From Chlorokybus atmophyticus (Eukaryota; Streptophyta; Chlorokybophyceae; Chlorokybales; Chlorokybaceae), in NCBI GenBank assembly GCA_009103225.1, contig RHPI01000026.1:121875-143956 (forward strand): a DNA stretch of 22,082 bases, given 5' to 3'. Below the pieces are notes generated by a model. That model did no database searches and was not told the DNA's origin. It saw nothing but the letters and a program-made list of their open reading frames with translations. The first letter of the stretch is position 1, and each line of letters begins with the position of its first letter. Shown piece by piece: positions 1-10,031 of the stretch. A program made the position numbers and the translations under genes.

Positions 1-48
<48 letters not shown>

Positions 49-61
49 GAGAGAGAGAGAG
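1..61. repeat. (GA)n microsatellite at the window edge
   Basis: Almost pure GA dinucleotide repeat, with one GT interruption near 46, running off the left edge of the window. Confidence 0.95.
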
Positions 62-649
62 CAGCATACACACCTGCAGCTAGACTACCAAAAGCCTGCG
101 CATAGCTTGCATCTCAGATCATCCCCATGTTGCCGCGACATGCAGCGTGCACACTATTACTGGCCCAGCTCTGCTTCCGCTGTGACTGTGAAAAGCAGAC
201 AGTGACTGCCTCAATTTGACAGCGACCTTACTCTCCCACAGCCTCGCTCCGCGCCTGCTGGTGATGTAAGGCCGATCTATTCAAGAGACAAAGCGGGACC
301 CATCACGCCACCGGCCTGGATCACACCGCCGTCGCCGTCGCCGTCGCCGCCAACGCCGACTCCCTGCTGGCCTGGTGCATGAGAGAGACACAAACCTACA
401 CTGCGTGGTAGAATTATGAAACATAAAAGGCTGGAAACTCAGTGCGCGCGGAGTGAGCTGAAAGATCCTGAATTGGAGGTTTGGCGGGTTTCCGTGGACA
501 AGCTCCAGTGATTTCCAACAAACTTGTGGATGTTTAATGAATTATGAATTGCGGAGACCGGAAACTTTGGTTGAGGTAATGGGGATACAGGTCAGGTGAG
601 ACACAAACACAGAGTCTGTCAGGGATACCCAGAGGCACACACCCAGACG

Positions 650-651
<2 letters not shown>

Positions 652-694
<43 letters not shown>
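652..694. repeat. (GA)n microsatellite
   Basis: Uninterrupted GA repeat of about 43 nt, roughly 100 bp upstream of the first predicted start codon. Confidence 0.95.
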
Positions 695-695
<1 letters not shown>

Positions 696-792
696 CCACA
701 ACATCACATTGCCTGAGTACATCTTCAATTCTCCCTCTGTCGCTTTGTGTGTGTCTCCCCCATCATCGTCTCCCTCACCTTCACTGCTTAGC

Positions 793-1221
793 ATGAACTC
801 TTCCGCCGCCGGCCCCGCCGCCGCTCTCGGCGCCGGTGGCCTGGGCGCCGTCCCCGACTCCGCCTTCTTCTCCTCCTCCTCCTCCGGGTCTGACACGTCC
901 GCTTCCTCGGTTGAGGCGAGCGGGCAGATCGGGTGCACCGGCCTGCTGCACAGGGCAAAGGAGGCTGTGGCGAGACACCGACACAGGCGGAACGAGGAGG
1001 AGGAGGAGGAGGAGGAGGAGGGGGTGGAGCAGGCTGGTGGTACGGGCCATGGACAACAGTCTGTTGAAGGACGGGTGAGTGCTGCCTGTTGTTTCTACTT
1101 GTTTTGCTGCTGTGTGGCATTGCTGACAGATGGTGATGACCGTTTGCGCTTTGCCTCCGAGCTCGAGCATGTTAGCATGTGCGTGCATGTGCATGCAGTG
1201 GTGTGCATTGTTGGTCAATCT

Positions 1222-1276
<55 letters not shown>

Positions 1277-1400
1277 AGCAGTGTCATTCTCTCATCAAAG
1301 TGTGCTTACACAGCAGGTCACGGTGGCTGGCAACACTCCTACGCTGCTCACCCAAGCCATGTCAGGGGTGCTTCCTCCGACTGGGCACCCAATGGCATAA
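793..1400 (+). CDS. Small two-exon gene, unknown acidic low-complexity protein
   Basis: Proposed exons are 793-1074 and 1314-1400, giving 122 aa. The donor is CGG|GTGAGT and the acceptor is TTACACAG|CAG. Both exons are in phase 0, so the frame runs through to a TAA at 1398-1400. The protein has an Ala/Gly/Ser-rich N-terminus, a short basic helix-like stretch (AKEAVARHRHRR), a run of nine Glu, and a C-terminal tail ending in GHPMA. I do not recognise the family. The 239-bp intron carries a (CT)n tract next to its acceptor. The Glu run is itself a GAG repeat, so coding potential rests mainly on the clean splice pair and matching frame. It could be one part of a larger gene or a chance structure. 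Confidence 0.42.
1223..1270. repeat. (CT)n microsatellite in intron
   Basis: CT dinucleotide repeat of about 48 nt inside the only intron of the 793-1400 gene. It is pyrimidine-rich and lies about 40 bp before the acceptor, so it could add to the polypyrimidine tract. Confidence 0.93.
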
Positions 1401-1857
1401 GCAGCACACACATGCCAGCATGGTGAACGTCGTGTACATAATGTGTACAAGCTGATGTAGGCTTTGATGTGACATTGAAGCAACACAACTTGCAGTGGGT
1501 CACACTTGAGACTGGCACAGTGTATGAGTCATGCTACAATGTATTGTTAGGTGCTGTATAGGCAGGAGACGGTTGTTCTTGTACGTGCTTGTTTGCAGTC
1601 GGTGGGTTTGTGCTTGTGTGGTGTCCTGTAGATCAGTGTGCAGTCCCCGCTTCACATAATAAACGCAGCACCTCTCTGTCCATGGACACCCGTTGGTGCA
1701 GCGTTTTTCCCATGGCATTGTGTGTATTGAGCCCGCGCGCTGGCCGTTGCAGCTATCGTGCTTCAGCTTGTGCCTCGGTGGCTACCCATGCAGCACTTAC
1801 ATGTAGGTACGCACACTGCCTGGTGCTGGCTCAGCCACTGGTTTGGGTGGTGATTGA

Positions 1858-1890
1858 GTGGGTTACAGGCAATCACTGCCTGTAACCCAC
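1858..1890. repeat. Perfect inverted repeat, 14-bp arms, 5-nt loop
   Basis: The left arm 1858-1871 (GTGGGTTACAGGCA) is exactly complementary to the right arm 1877-1890, with loop ATCAC. It lies in intergenic DNA about 460 bp beyond the stop of the first predicted gene. No T-run follows and no gene abuts it, so a terminator role is not supported. Confidence 0.9.
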
Positions 1891-3087
1891 ATCATGATGA
1901 TGTAGCACACATGCTGCTGCGTTACACATACCAGACAAAGCAGCCTGGCAGTGCATGTTCAAGGTTCTTTTCAACCTTGCAAGATTGAAGATGTTGTAAC
2001 CGCTGTGCATGCATGTAGCTTACGGTAGCCGCGCACGCTGCATGCCACAGTGTGTTTGCAGCGCGTTTGCAACAGATTGCAGGTGCTCACTTCACTTGAA
2101 CGTACACACAAAAACACACGAGTATACATCCGAACATTGGAATGCTGACGCACACAAAGGCGCACACGCGTTTGTGCACATGTGTTCACATGCGCATGCA
2201 CACCTTGCATGCACGAATTGCCCACTCCTTGTAAACACTGCATAACACGCACACACGTGCATGCACATGTACGTAGATATGTGCATGCCCAAGCATGTAT
2301 ACATGCATGCAAGCACACGCGCAGGCACGCCCAAGCATGTGTACATGCAAGCATACACAGGATACAACAAATGGCTGATTAACAATAGAGGCCAATCAGT
2401 GGGACATGGTATTCAGCATTTCAGCACAAAGACGTGCATAACATACAGCCAAAGCATATATTGCAATGCAACAGCACGCATACATGCGCACACGTATGCG
2501 CATAAGTATTTAAAGTTGTACTGTCATGATGCACAACCATATGCGTGTCTTTAAGTACATCATTGCTGATATACGCAGCGCATATTGCTCGTATTGTTAT
2601 AAGTGGTTATGTAAGTACTCAAGTATAGTGTGCAGTATTCATATTATCATATGCATCATTGAGTGGTGCACGCAACAAGGTTTATTGGGATCCGTTGCTG
2701 ATCCCGATTTGCATATACAGCTTTAAAACTTTATGGACAAACATGTGCTATGATTGTAATGTACTCATAATGTAAATACATAAACATGTCATGCATGCCA
2801 TGTTTGTCCAAGATAAGCAACTGAAGCTTTATTTACAAACACATATAAACATGTGATAAAATCTTTAAGAACATGTTATGCATACTTTTATAATCTCATA
2901 GATTGAGATCTCAAAACCTTATGGAATGTTGCCACTTTAATTGTAGACCACGCCACATCATGTGGCATAGTACCAATATTCTACACTTGTGGACGCCTTA
3001 ATACATGCACTGCCGTAAAGCCTTCACGGTGAAGGTCGCTTCAACGACGCCATCATGTTGACACCCCCAATCCACAGCGCGGGTGAC

Positions 3088-3438
3088 TCACCGCGCGGAC
3101 ATGCCAATCATTCGTACCGGATAGCATACAATATACATGCCGTGCCAGCTGGCAGGTGACGTGGCCGTGACTGCGCTGGTGCTGGCGGCGGCGGCGGCGG
3201 CGGCGGCGGTGGGGTCGTCGCTGCCGTGGCGGTCGTTGTCGTTAGGGTCAAAAGGTTTTGTTGAACGAAATTGCCAATTAGGGTTGAGCTCCGGTGTCGT
3301 CTCTGGCCCAGCAGCTGCTTCGCCACGTTGCCGGTATGCGCCGCCCTCGCCTCCACTGCTTGCTGCGCGGTTGCTTGCTTGCTGCGCACAGCTTTGCTTG
3401 CAAGCGAGTCCCCTAAGTTGTGGTGGTGAAAGGATCAC
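3088..3438 (-). other. Possible minus-strand coding segment (weak)
   Basis: This minus-strand frame stays open for about 350 nt. It reads as a hydrophilic sequence containing ELNPNWQFRSTKPFDPNDND followed by a run of eight alanines from a GCC repeat. There is no ATG near its 5' end, so it would have to be an internal exon. A possible acceptor (AAGCAG) precedes the Gly-rich part. The opposite strand is also open across the same GC-rich DNA. I do not recognise the product and cannot exclude chance. Confidence 0.2.
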
Positions 3439-3956
3439 CGCATGGCTGATAGCTCAGTGACAGTGAACCGGCACGCACAGTGTTTGCGTGGGTGCGTGCG
3501 CGCTCAGTCACGCCGTCTCAGTCTGTGCACTGCATGCCTACCTTTCTACTGCTTCTGCTGACTGAGTTAGGGTTTTAAACGTTGCAGCAGGTTGGTATGC
3601 AAACTTAAACTTAGAGGTAGGTTGAACCCGCTGCTTGTGCTGGTACTACTGGTGCTGGTACTGCTCCTGCACATTACATGCATGACAACTATAGTGGGCT
3701 GACATGCAGCGCTTGTTGTTGTTGTTCGTAAAGTCATTGACACATCAGGAAGCCATACGCGTTTACTCACATGCATCAAGTTCAAAGCAAGCAGCTTAAC
3801 CTCTGTCAAGCGCCTACATGCATGAAGTAGTGATCAACCTCACTCTTAATATTACACGTCCAGAGTCTCAACTGCACGCGCAACTTCTGCAAAAAGGTGC
3901 CGTCAACCACGAGTTTCCTTACAACACAAGAATGACAACAAAGTGAAGCTTGCCAG

Positions 3957-3962
3957 CAACAA

Positions 3963-3990
<28 letters not shown>
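3957..3990 (+). repeat. CAG/CAA trinucleotide repeat in 5' UTR
   Basis: Short imperfect CAG repeat ending about 12 nt before the acyltransferase ATG at 4002. It is probably in the 5' UTR. Read in other frames it gives artificial poly-Ser or poly-Ala. Confidence 0.8.
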
Positions 3991-3993
<3 letters not shown>

Positions 3994-4001
3994 TGCCAAG
4001 C

Positions 4002-5302
4002 ATGGCGACGTGGATCGGCGCGCTTCAGCTGTTCATCTTCTACTGCGCGTGGATCGGCGGCTCCCTCTTCCCGCTGGTCATGCTCGTCCTGCTTATCCAC
4101 ACACGCGACATCCGCTGGCTCACCATCCCGGTCGCATACTACAGCTACAGGTGCGACATGTGTGCATACATACTGTGTTGTGTTGTCGCATCACACTTTA
4201 GTGTGATCAATCACATTGGTCATACATGTGTGATCTTAATGCCCCAGTATAACGCTCCTGTTGGCTTTCTAAACCACTTTCCAACAGCAGCATGGCACTA
4301 TCGTGTGTTGGTTTAATGACACGTCAAGACTTTACACACACAATGTACCATACCATACTATCATTCCAATAGCTAACACAGCCACAACACACAACACACC
4401 AACCCCATCAGGACCGTTCATCCGAAGCAGCAGTGGCCCGCCGTCCACCAGTGGATGCGCTGCGTGACGCGTGACCACCCGTACATGCGGACGCAGAAGG
4501 TGGTGCTGGAGGGCGGGGAGGACTCGGAGTGCAGACCGCGGCCCGGATCGCGCACGATGCTCGCGTTCCATCCGCATGGGTGCCTCACTGTGGGGTGGTG
4601 CCTAAATGGAAACATGGTGAGAGAGAGAATACTGATTTGCATACACACGCGCGCAATCTCTACAACTCTGCCTACACACATACACTCTCACATATGTACC
4701 ACATGTGTGCGTGCCACATATGGCGCATGCACTTGCCAAGTGTTGTTGTTGTTGTTGTTGTTGATGGTGATGGTGATGGTGATGGTGATGGTGATGATGA
4801 TGATGATGGCATTCTCTTATCCTGGTTGTCAGGGTCCTGCCTTTCATGGCTCTGGCATCAAGTGGCTTGTTGCGGACGCGCTGTGGTACATGCCTGTTAT
4901 CGGGTACGTGTGTTTTCAACTCGTGCTTCAGCAGCACATAGCTGTTTATCTAAGGTCCACTTACCACACAATACATACAACACGTCACAACACAACTGTT
5001 GTCTCACATGTGCGTCCACTCACAGGGACATGTTGGCGTGGTTCAACTCGGGCCAAGCGGGCCGCGAGTCTCTGCTGCGTAGCATGAAGGCCGGCGAGAA
5101 CGTCGCGCTGCTGCCGGGCGGGTTCGAGGAGGCCGCACTGTACAAGCACGGCGCGCACCGCGTGTGAGTAAGCCCCACCCCACGTGAGAGAGAGAAGCTT
5201 GCCACATATGCTTGTGGGAGTGTGTTCAGTGGTGGCTGGATTGAGTTTGAACTGGATGCTTGGTACTGTGCTGTAGGCGCAAAGAGAAATCAGTTGCGTG
5301 CA

Positions 5303-5336
<34 letters not shown>

Positions 5337-6224
5337 TGTCTTGCATTAAGCAGTGACCAACAGTGTGCGTGTGCGCATGCGTGTGCTTCCTCTCGCTCTC
5401 GCGCGCGCGCACACACACACTCTGCTGGTCGCTGGGTGCTGCTTTTCCTATTGCCAACAAAACTCAACACACTTGACAAGGCACTTGAAACGACGCATGT
5501 TGGCGTTGGTGTGCAGTTACATAAAGAGGCGAAAGGGGTTCGTCAAGTACTGCATGCAGAACGGGTACCGCATCCAGCCCGTGTACACCTTTGGCGAGGA
5601 GCTATGCTACCGCACATGGAACGGCCTTCTCAACCTCCGCATGTGGCTCAGCAGACACAAGGCAAGAAACAAAACTTATATGTGGCATCTTGACACGTGG
5701 CATGCAGCACAATCTGCCTCTGTTATATTGATATGCTAATCTAGCTGATATTGTGTCAACAGTATGCATCATACAATAGTGGCTCATTCCATCATGCGTG
5801 GTCTCATGATGTGTCTGTGTTACAGATACCTGGGGTGCTGTTTGTGGGTCTATGGGGCACCTTCATGCCGCTCCGGAACGTGGACCTCGTCACCGTGGTG
5901 GGATCGCCCATGGAAGTACCTCACATAAAGGTGGGTTTGTGTTGGGTTACTTGTGGGTGGGTGGGTGTCTGCGCGCGCGTAAGCATGGGTGTATATGATG
6001 TATAACGTGTGCACTCTGTGTACAAAGAATGCAGTGCATGCGCATTCTTGCGCTGTGCTCGTGCTGCAGTTGTTGCTGATTACTTACTTTTGATGGTCCA
6101 GAACCCCTCAAAGGAGGAGATCGAGAAATGCCACAGTCAGTACGTCACAAAGCTCAAGGCTCTGTTCGACAAGTACAAGAAGCAGTACGCGGCGGATCCC
6201 AACGCGGACCTCTACATTGATTGA
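4002..6224 (+). CDS. DGAT2: Diacylglycerol/monoacylglycerol acyltransferase, DGAT2 family, 7 exons
   Basis: Exons are 4002-4150, 4412-4616, 4833-4903, 5026-5163, 5517-5661, 5826-5930 and 6102-6224. Phases agree at every junction and the product is 311 aa. DGAT2-type enzymes transfer an acyl group from acyl-CoA to di- or monoacylglycerol, the last step of triacylglycerol synthesis, at the ER and lipid-droplet surface. Visible motifs are an N-terminal hydrophobic hairpin (about residues 6-47), the catalytic HPHG at 103-106 (animal/fungal style rather than plant EPHS), a PGGFEEA block at 172-178, RKGF at 193-196, PVYTFGEE near 209-216, and a C-terminal LFDKYKKQ segment typical of the family. The length is nearer to MGAT/MOGAT proteins (about 335 aa) than to mammalian DGAT2 (about 388 aa), mostly because the N-terminus is short. 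Intron 5 starts with GC (AAG|GCAAGA); no GT nearby keeps the frame. The next gene, an SMP-domain gene, converges on it. Family is secure; DGAT versus MGAT specificity is not. Confidence 0.95.
4741..4808. repeat. GTT and GATGGT microsatellites in DGAT2 intron 2
   Basis: A GTT run passes directly into GATGGT and then GATGAT repeats inside the intron between DGAT2 exons 2 and 3. Frames through it give poly-Val/Met or, on the other strand, poly-His/Gln. These are artefacts of the repeat. Confidence 0.9.
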
Positions 6225-7074
6225 GGCAAACTCATGTTGGGTGGGACTTCTTGATGAGTATTGCTGAGTTGCGAGAGGGGGGGGACAGAATTAGAGGCTA
6301 GAAGAAGAGTGTAGCAGAGCGTAGCTGAGTTGAGGACAAGGTTGATGAGGTTAGTGACTTGTATAGAAGCGCAAGTGCTCATTGTGTGCAGCAAGAGCGC
6401 ACCTGATGCGGCTGTTGTTGTGGTTAGTTGAGCACGTTTGCATGATTGACAATAACTAGAAATGGTTGCTGTTGGCTTGGCAATACAACAGGTAAACTCT
6501 TCACTCTACAGGTAGGGACACTTCAGGCTGTGCATGCGTTTTATGCTTGCTGTGTCAAAAGGACAGAGATTCAGTTGACAGACAGAGCCAAACGTTGATC
6601 AGTCACAGGTCTGAATAGGTAGGTTCTCGTGTTCTGTGCAGTCTGCGCAATTGTGTGAGGGTAGTACATGACCTCAGCGCCTAACAACACCACTTCCCCA
6701 TTTAACACTTTCAGTGTTTTTGCACTCTCGAGTAACATGTTCAAGTTGTCTAGTGTGAGATTTGGAAGTATGGACGCATTCGTGCTTGTGTGCTGAGTGA
6801 CAATCGACAACACTGTGGATACGCCCACAGCAAGCAGCCGAGCTGAAGCAGCTTTTTACGCTAGTCTTTACGCCAACTCAGTCGTGAGCAGAGGCAGGCG
6901 CTTCTCCCAGGTCAACTTGCTGTCCGCTGCACACGTACCAAAGAAACAACCAGGTGTAGCAAGACCTAAAGAAACAGGTGGTGGAAACCTGTGGCAGTGG
7001 CAGACGGGTGCAAGAGGGTAATAGTTGCAACACACCAACGTGCCGGTATGTGTCAAACACAATCAACCAACCAT
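6225..7074. other. Convergent intergenic region between DGAT2 and SMP-1
   Basis: About 850 bp holding the 3' ends of two convergent genes. I see no strong gene. A minus-strand frame at 6571-6828 encodes an 85-residue peptide of ordinary composition (it includes NLTLDNLNMLLESAKTLKV) with no recognisable domain. A plus-strand frame at 6797-7021 overlaps it only partly. Either could be a decayed exon. I would not annotate them as genes without transcript support. Confidence 0.5.
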
Positions 7075-9397
7075 CTACCTTTCCTGATGCGACTCGAGTT
7101 TGTGACGGTTGGCTGCAGCCTGCACATCGACAAGCAATGAGGCAACAGAAGAAAAGACAACACGACACGACACGACACGACACTTTCCCTCAACATGTGT
7201 GGTCATATGTACCATTGCCTGCGCAGCAAAGCCTTTCTTCTCTACGACACCGCCGGTCTGAACCGCCTCCGCGGAAGCAATGTACTCAGCCGCCTCCTGC
7301 AGCAGCAGAAAAATACACATTAAGTGTGATGTGACGTTTGTTTGGTGTACAAACACAGATTAAAGATGTTCTGACTTTGTGAGCAAATACGTGCAAGTAG
7401 TAGTAGTCCTTGTCATAAGTGCGCGTACCTTGCTCAAAGGTTTGCCGCCGAGGTACTCTGGCGGGTAGGGCATGGCTACAGGGGGCCTGTCGTGGTGCAT
7501 ACATAAAGACAATGGATCTGAGAGCAATGTCGCAGCGCACATGTGTGTCACAAGGTTTATCATAATGATGTTGTTGTTGCGTGTGATACTGTCGGTCACT
7601 TTCTCCTCCGCTCACTTTGGGACGTAGATGGGGTCCTCCCCGCGTGTGTGCGCATCCGCAGCCGCCTGCACACATGTTGTGTCAGTGTTACCAGTTGCCA
7701 AACGCTACCAGCAATATTTGTGCATACACGCACACATTGCGTGCGCACTTATACGCACACCCATACACACACCTGTGCCTGTGCAGCGAAGCCCCCATCC
7801 TGCAACTCCCCACCCGTCTGCACCTTCTCCGCACGCTTGATACGCGCCGCAGCCTCCTGCACGAAGTGCCACGCACACGCACACACACTCTCACCCACCC
7901 ACCTACCAACACACCAACACCACCAACACCACTCTCTCCTCGCCTGGCTCATGGCCTTGCCTCCCAGGTACTCCGGCGGCCAGTTCTCCGGACGTGGCGG
8001 CGGGTTGGGCAGTGGCCTTTTCTCGGTTAGGATGTGGAGCTTCTGGGACTCGTGGCGCTTGGCGGCGGCCTGGTGAGCAAGTCATGGCCCGTTGATGCGA
8101 AGTGGAAGGCACACATGCATACACACACGGATGCGGCAAACAGACACAGGCGCACTTGTGCACGTGTGGTGCGCGTTATGCATGCACGGGCTCACGCACA
8201 TGCACATATTTGCACGCATCCACACGCCCACCCAGAGAGAGAGAGAGACTCACATACACACAAGCACGCTTTCTACAAACTCCACACCTTAGCCTGGTCA
8301 GCAAATCCTCCCGGAGCAACGATCCCGCCCGTCTGTACCGCCTCCGCGTCCGCCAGCAGGTCCGCAGCCTCCTGATCAAGATCAAGTTGGGAGAGGAGTG
8401 GAATCACACAGTCACACGAGTTACACTTCATACCCAACACTGCTGCTCAGGCCAACAGAGGCACACACACTCGCCTTTGTCATGGGCTTGCCGGCCAGGT
8501 ACTCGGGTGGACCGGGCTCGTCGTCCTTGCGCCTGCGTGGAGTTTGTTTGCAAGTCCCACGTTGGACATGCATGCACGCGCGCACGCACGCACGTGGATC
8601 AGATGTGTGCGAGTGTTGTGTTGTGGGTCGCTTGCCTCCGGATGTTTGCTGGGAACTCCCCGCGCGCGTGGCGATCAGCAGCAGACTGCAGTGCACCGCC
8701 AACAAGGTTGGGTCAGTCTCTGCAAGCATACTGTCCAACATGATGTCTAGACATCATGTTGGATACGTGAGTTTGCCAATTAGCGATCACTTCTGCTCTT
8801 GGGCACTAAACAGCCATGCGCTGCTTTCGAACCAGGAGGAGCAAAGTGCGTGCATGCAATGCCGCATTTCCCTGTGTTGTGCCTGGCAGGCACAACACAG
8901 GGAAATTGTGAGTGGAAAGTATGCGGCTGAGATACTTTGGACAATGATGCAAACTGCACACGCCCTGCTTGCCTTGGCCTGAGCGGCGAATCCTCCCTTT
9001 TCGATGCCGTCGCCCGTCTGCACCGACTCAGCCCGCGCTATCAGCTTCGCAGCCTCCTGACCAGCACGTCACCATCAACATCACCATCACCATCACCACC
9101 AACATCAACATCGGAATCACCATCACCATCACCATGCATCAGGAGCATGCATCATAGTGCCTGGGTCATGGGCTTGCCGCCGAGGGTCTCGGGGGGACCC
9201 ATCGCCAGGTCGTTGAAGCGCTGAGGCAGGTCGTTGTGGTCATCGTCCTTCTCATGCCAGTCCTCATGGGCGTTGTCGTGGGCCTCCTGCTTGTGGTTGT
9301 CCGCCTCCTGAAAGTCGCCAGCTGTGTTGCTGCTGCTGCTGAGGTGAGGCGGAGGCGGAGGCGGAGGCGGAGGCACTGCATCTCCCGCAGCAGCCAT
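7075..9397 (-). CDS. SMP-1: four-module seed-maturation-protein (SMP/LEA) domain protein, 11 exons
   Basis: Exons from the 5' end are 9397-9161, 9056-8973, 8685-8636, 8532-8475, 8371-8288, 8069-7944, 7856-7773, 7665-7616, 7486-7429, 7296-7213 and 7119-7075, giving 319 aa with all phases consistent. Each module has a GPPEYLGGKPMTK-like segment, a 28-residue exon of the form EAAxxIxxAExxQTGGxIEKGGFAAQAQ, and an (S/A)AADRHxRGEFP-like segment. This matches the SMP domain (group 5/D-34 LEA), whose hallmarks are the AA..I..AE....TG core and the GGxAAxAQxAA end. The 28-residue cores are at residues 80-107, 144-171, 214-241 and 278-305. The N-terminus has a Pro run (from a GGAGGC repeat) and an acidic His/Asp/Glu stretch. 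SMP proteins are thought to be late-embryogenesis or desiccation protectants in plants; the role here is inferred. Exon 6 fuses two segment types, so one intron is missing. Donors of exons 1, 2, 3, 4 and 6 are GC. An upstream in-frame Met is possible; I chose the one at 9397. Confidence 0.88.
8734..8763. repeat. Perfect 30-bp palindrome, no loop
   Basis: The 30 bp read the same on both strands, with centre TCTAGA and half-site TCCAACATGATGTCT. It lies in intron 2 of SMP-1 (8686-8972), which also holds a second long inverted repeat. Confidence 0.95.
8866..8906. repeat. Perfect inverted repeat, 18-bp arms, 5-nt loop
   Basis: The left arm 8866-8883 (ATTTCCCTGTGTTGTGCC) is exactly complementary to 8889-8906, with loop TGGCA. 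It is in the same SMP-1 intron as the 30-bp palindrome at 8734. Confidence 0.95.
9066..9135. repeat. CATCAC microsatellite in SMP-1 intron 1
   Basis: Imperfect CATCAC/CAACAT repeat filling most of the intron between SMP-1 exons 1 and 2. Confidence 0.85.
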
Positions 9398-10031
9398 GGG
9401 CAGCGGGACACACATCCAACACCCTGTGTGGCACACAGGCGGACACCCACACCCTCAATGTGTAAATACCAACCACTGGCAGCGACAGCAGATCCAAAAG
9501 GCCAGGACAGGGCCGAGCGCCTTTCAATCATGATGCTTGGAAAGCTAGCTCGCAGAGATACTCTCAAGAAACCTGAACTGAGAGCTGAGCCAGCTCTGCA
9601 GTGCACTGGAATTGCCACTGCGTGAGTGTTGCTCCTCTCCTGACGGGTTTTTGTCATAAAGGTCTCGACCTCGCCTGCCAGGCTCAGCGAGCCCCCGTCA
9701 AGATGCCTAAACACTGTCAATGCGTGCGTATGTGCAGTAACAACGTCAGCAGAGTGCAGTGAAGATAATGCCAGATCAGGGATGCCACGATCTTTGCACT
9801 GCCAATGATCGGATCAGCGGCGCTTGAACCGTGTGCATGCGTGTGTGCTTGTGTGGTGTCTTTCAAGCTCTGCGTCTGTTGGGGTCAAGCGTTGGGCTGT
9901 GTGCTAAGGACGGAAGAGTATTAGCGGGAGCAAGAGGGGGACCCCAAGTGAGACAAAGAGAGAAAGAGGGCGCTGCCGCTAGCTAGCAGAGAGGAGGTGG
10001 GGAAGGAGAAGCTTGGTTCCCAGCAGGCATC
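9398..10031. promoter_or_regulatory. Head-to-head intergenic region of SMP-1 and SMP-2
   Basis: The start codons of SMP-1 (minus) and SMP-2 (plus) are 634 bp apart, so this stretch must contain both 5' UTRs and promoters and may act as a shared bidirectional promoter. I see no TATA box or other core element I would stand behind. The last 100 bp before SMP-2 are purine-rich (GAGAGAAAGAGG-type). No separate gene is visible. Confidence 0.5.

Larger units (their letters stand above)
1..792. other. Non-coding region upstream of the first gene
   Basis: I see no convincing exon here. The stretch opens with a (GA)n microsatellite, holds a short CCGTCG-type hexamer run near 326-357, and has a second (GA)n tract at 652-694. 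Open frames crossing these repeats encode only RE/ER or LS dipeptide runs, which come from the repeat itself. Confidence 0.6.
1401..4001. other. Intergenic region, low complexity, no secure gene
   Basis: About 2.6 kb without a gene I can support. The first part (to about 2560) is dense in CA/TG steps and GCATGC/ACATGC words. The part from about 2560 to 3060 is A+T-rich with many stops. A perfect hairpin lies at 1858-1890. A GGC repeat sits at 3185-3210, and a CAG/CAA-type repeat at 3957-3990 immediately precedes the acyltransferase start. A possible minus-strand open segment at 3088-3438 is listed separately. Confidence 0.6.

Noticed and set aside
534-1287. Minus-strand frames across the first gene
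   Set aside because: They consist of ER/RE, Leu and Pro runs from GA, CT and GAG repeats and show no splice logic.
1858-1890. Intrinsic (bacterial-type) terminator
   Set aside because: The stem is perfect but no T-run follows and the genome is clearly eukaryotic.
4602-4937. His-run and Gln-run minus-strand frame
   Set aside because: The His and Gln runs are the complement of the GATGGT and GTT repeats inside DGAT2 intron 2.
9166-9720. Minus-strand frame of 184 codons
   Set aside because: It overlaps SMP-1 exon 1 in a different frame. The SMP-1 frame gives the GGKPMTQ motif and correct splicing; this one gives Arg/Thr runs.
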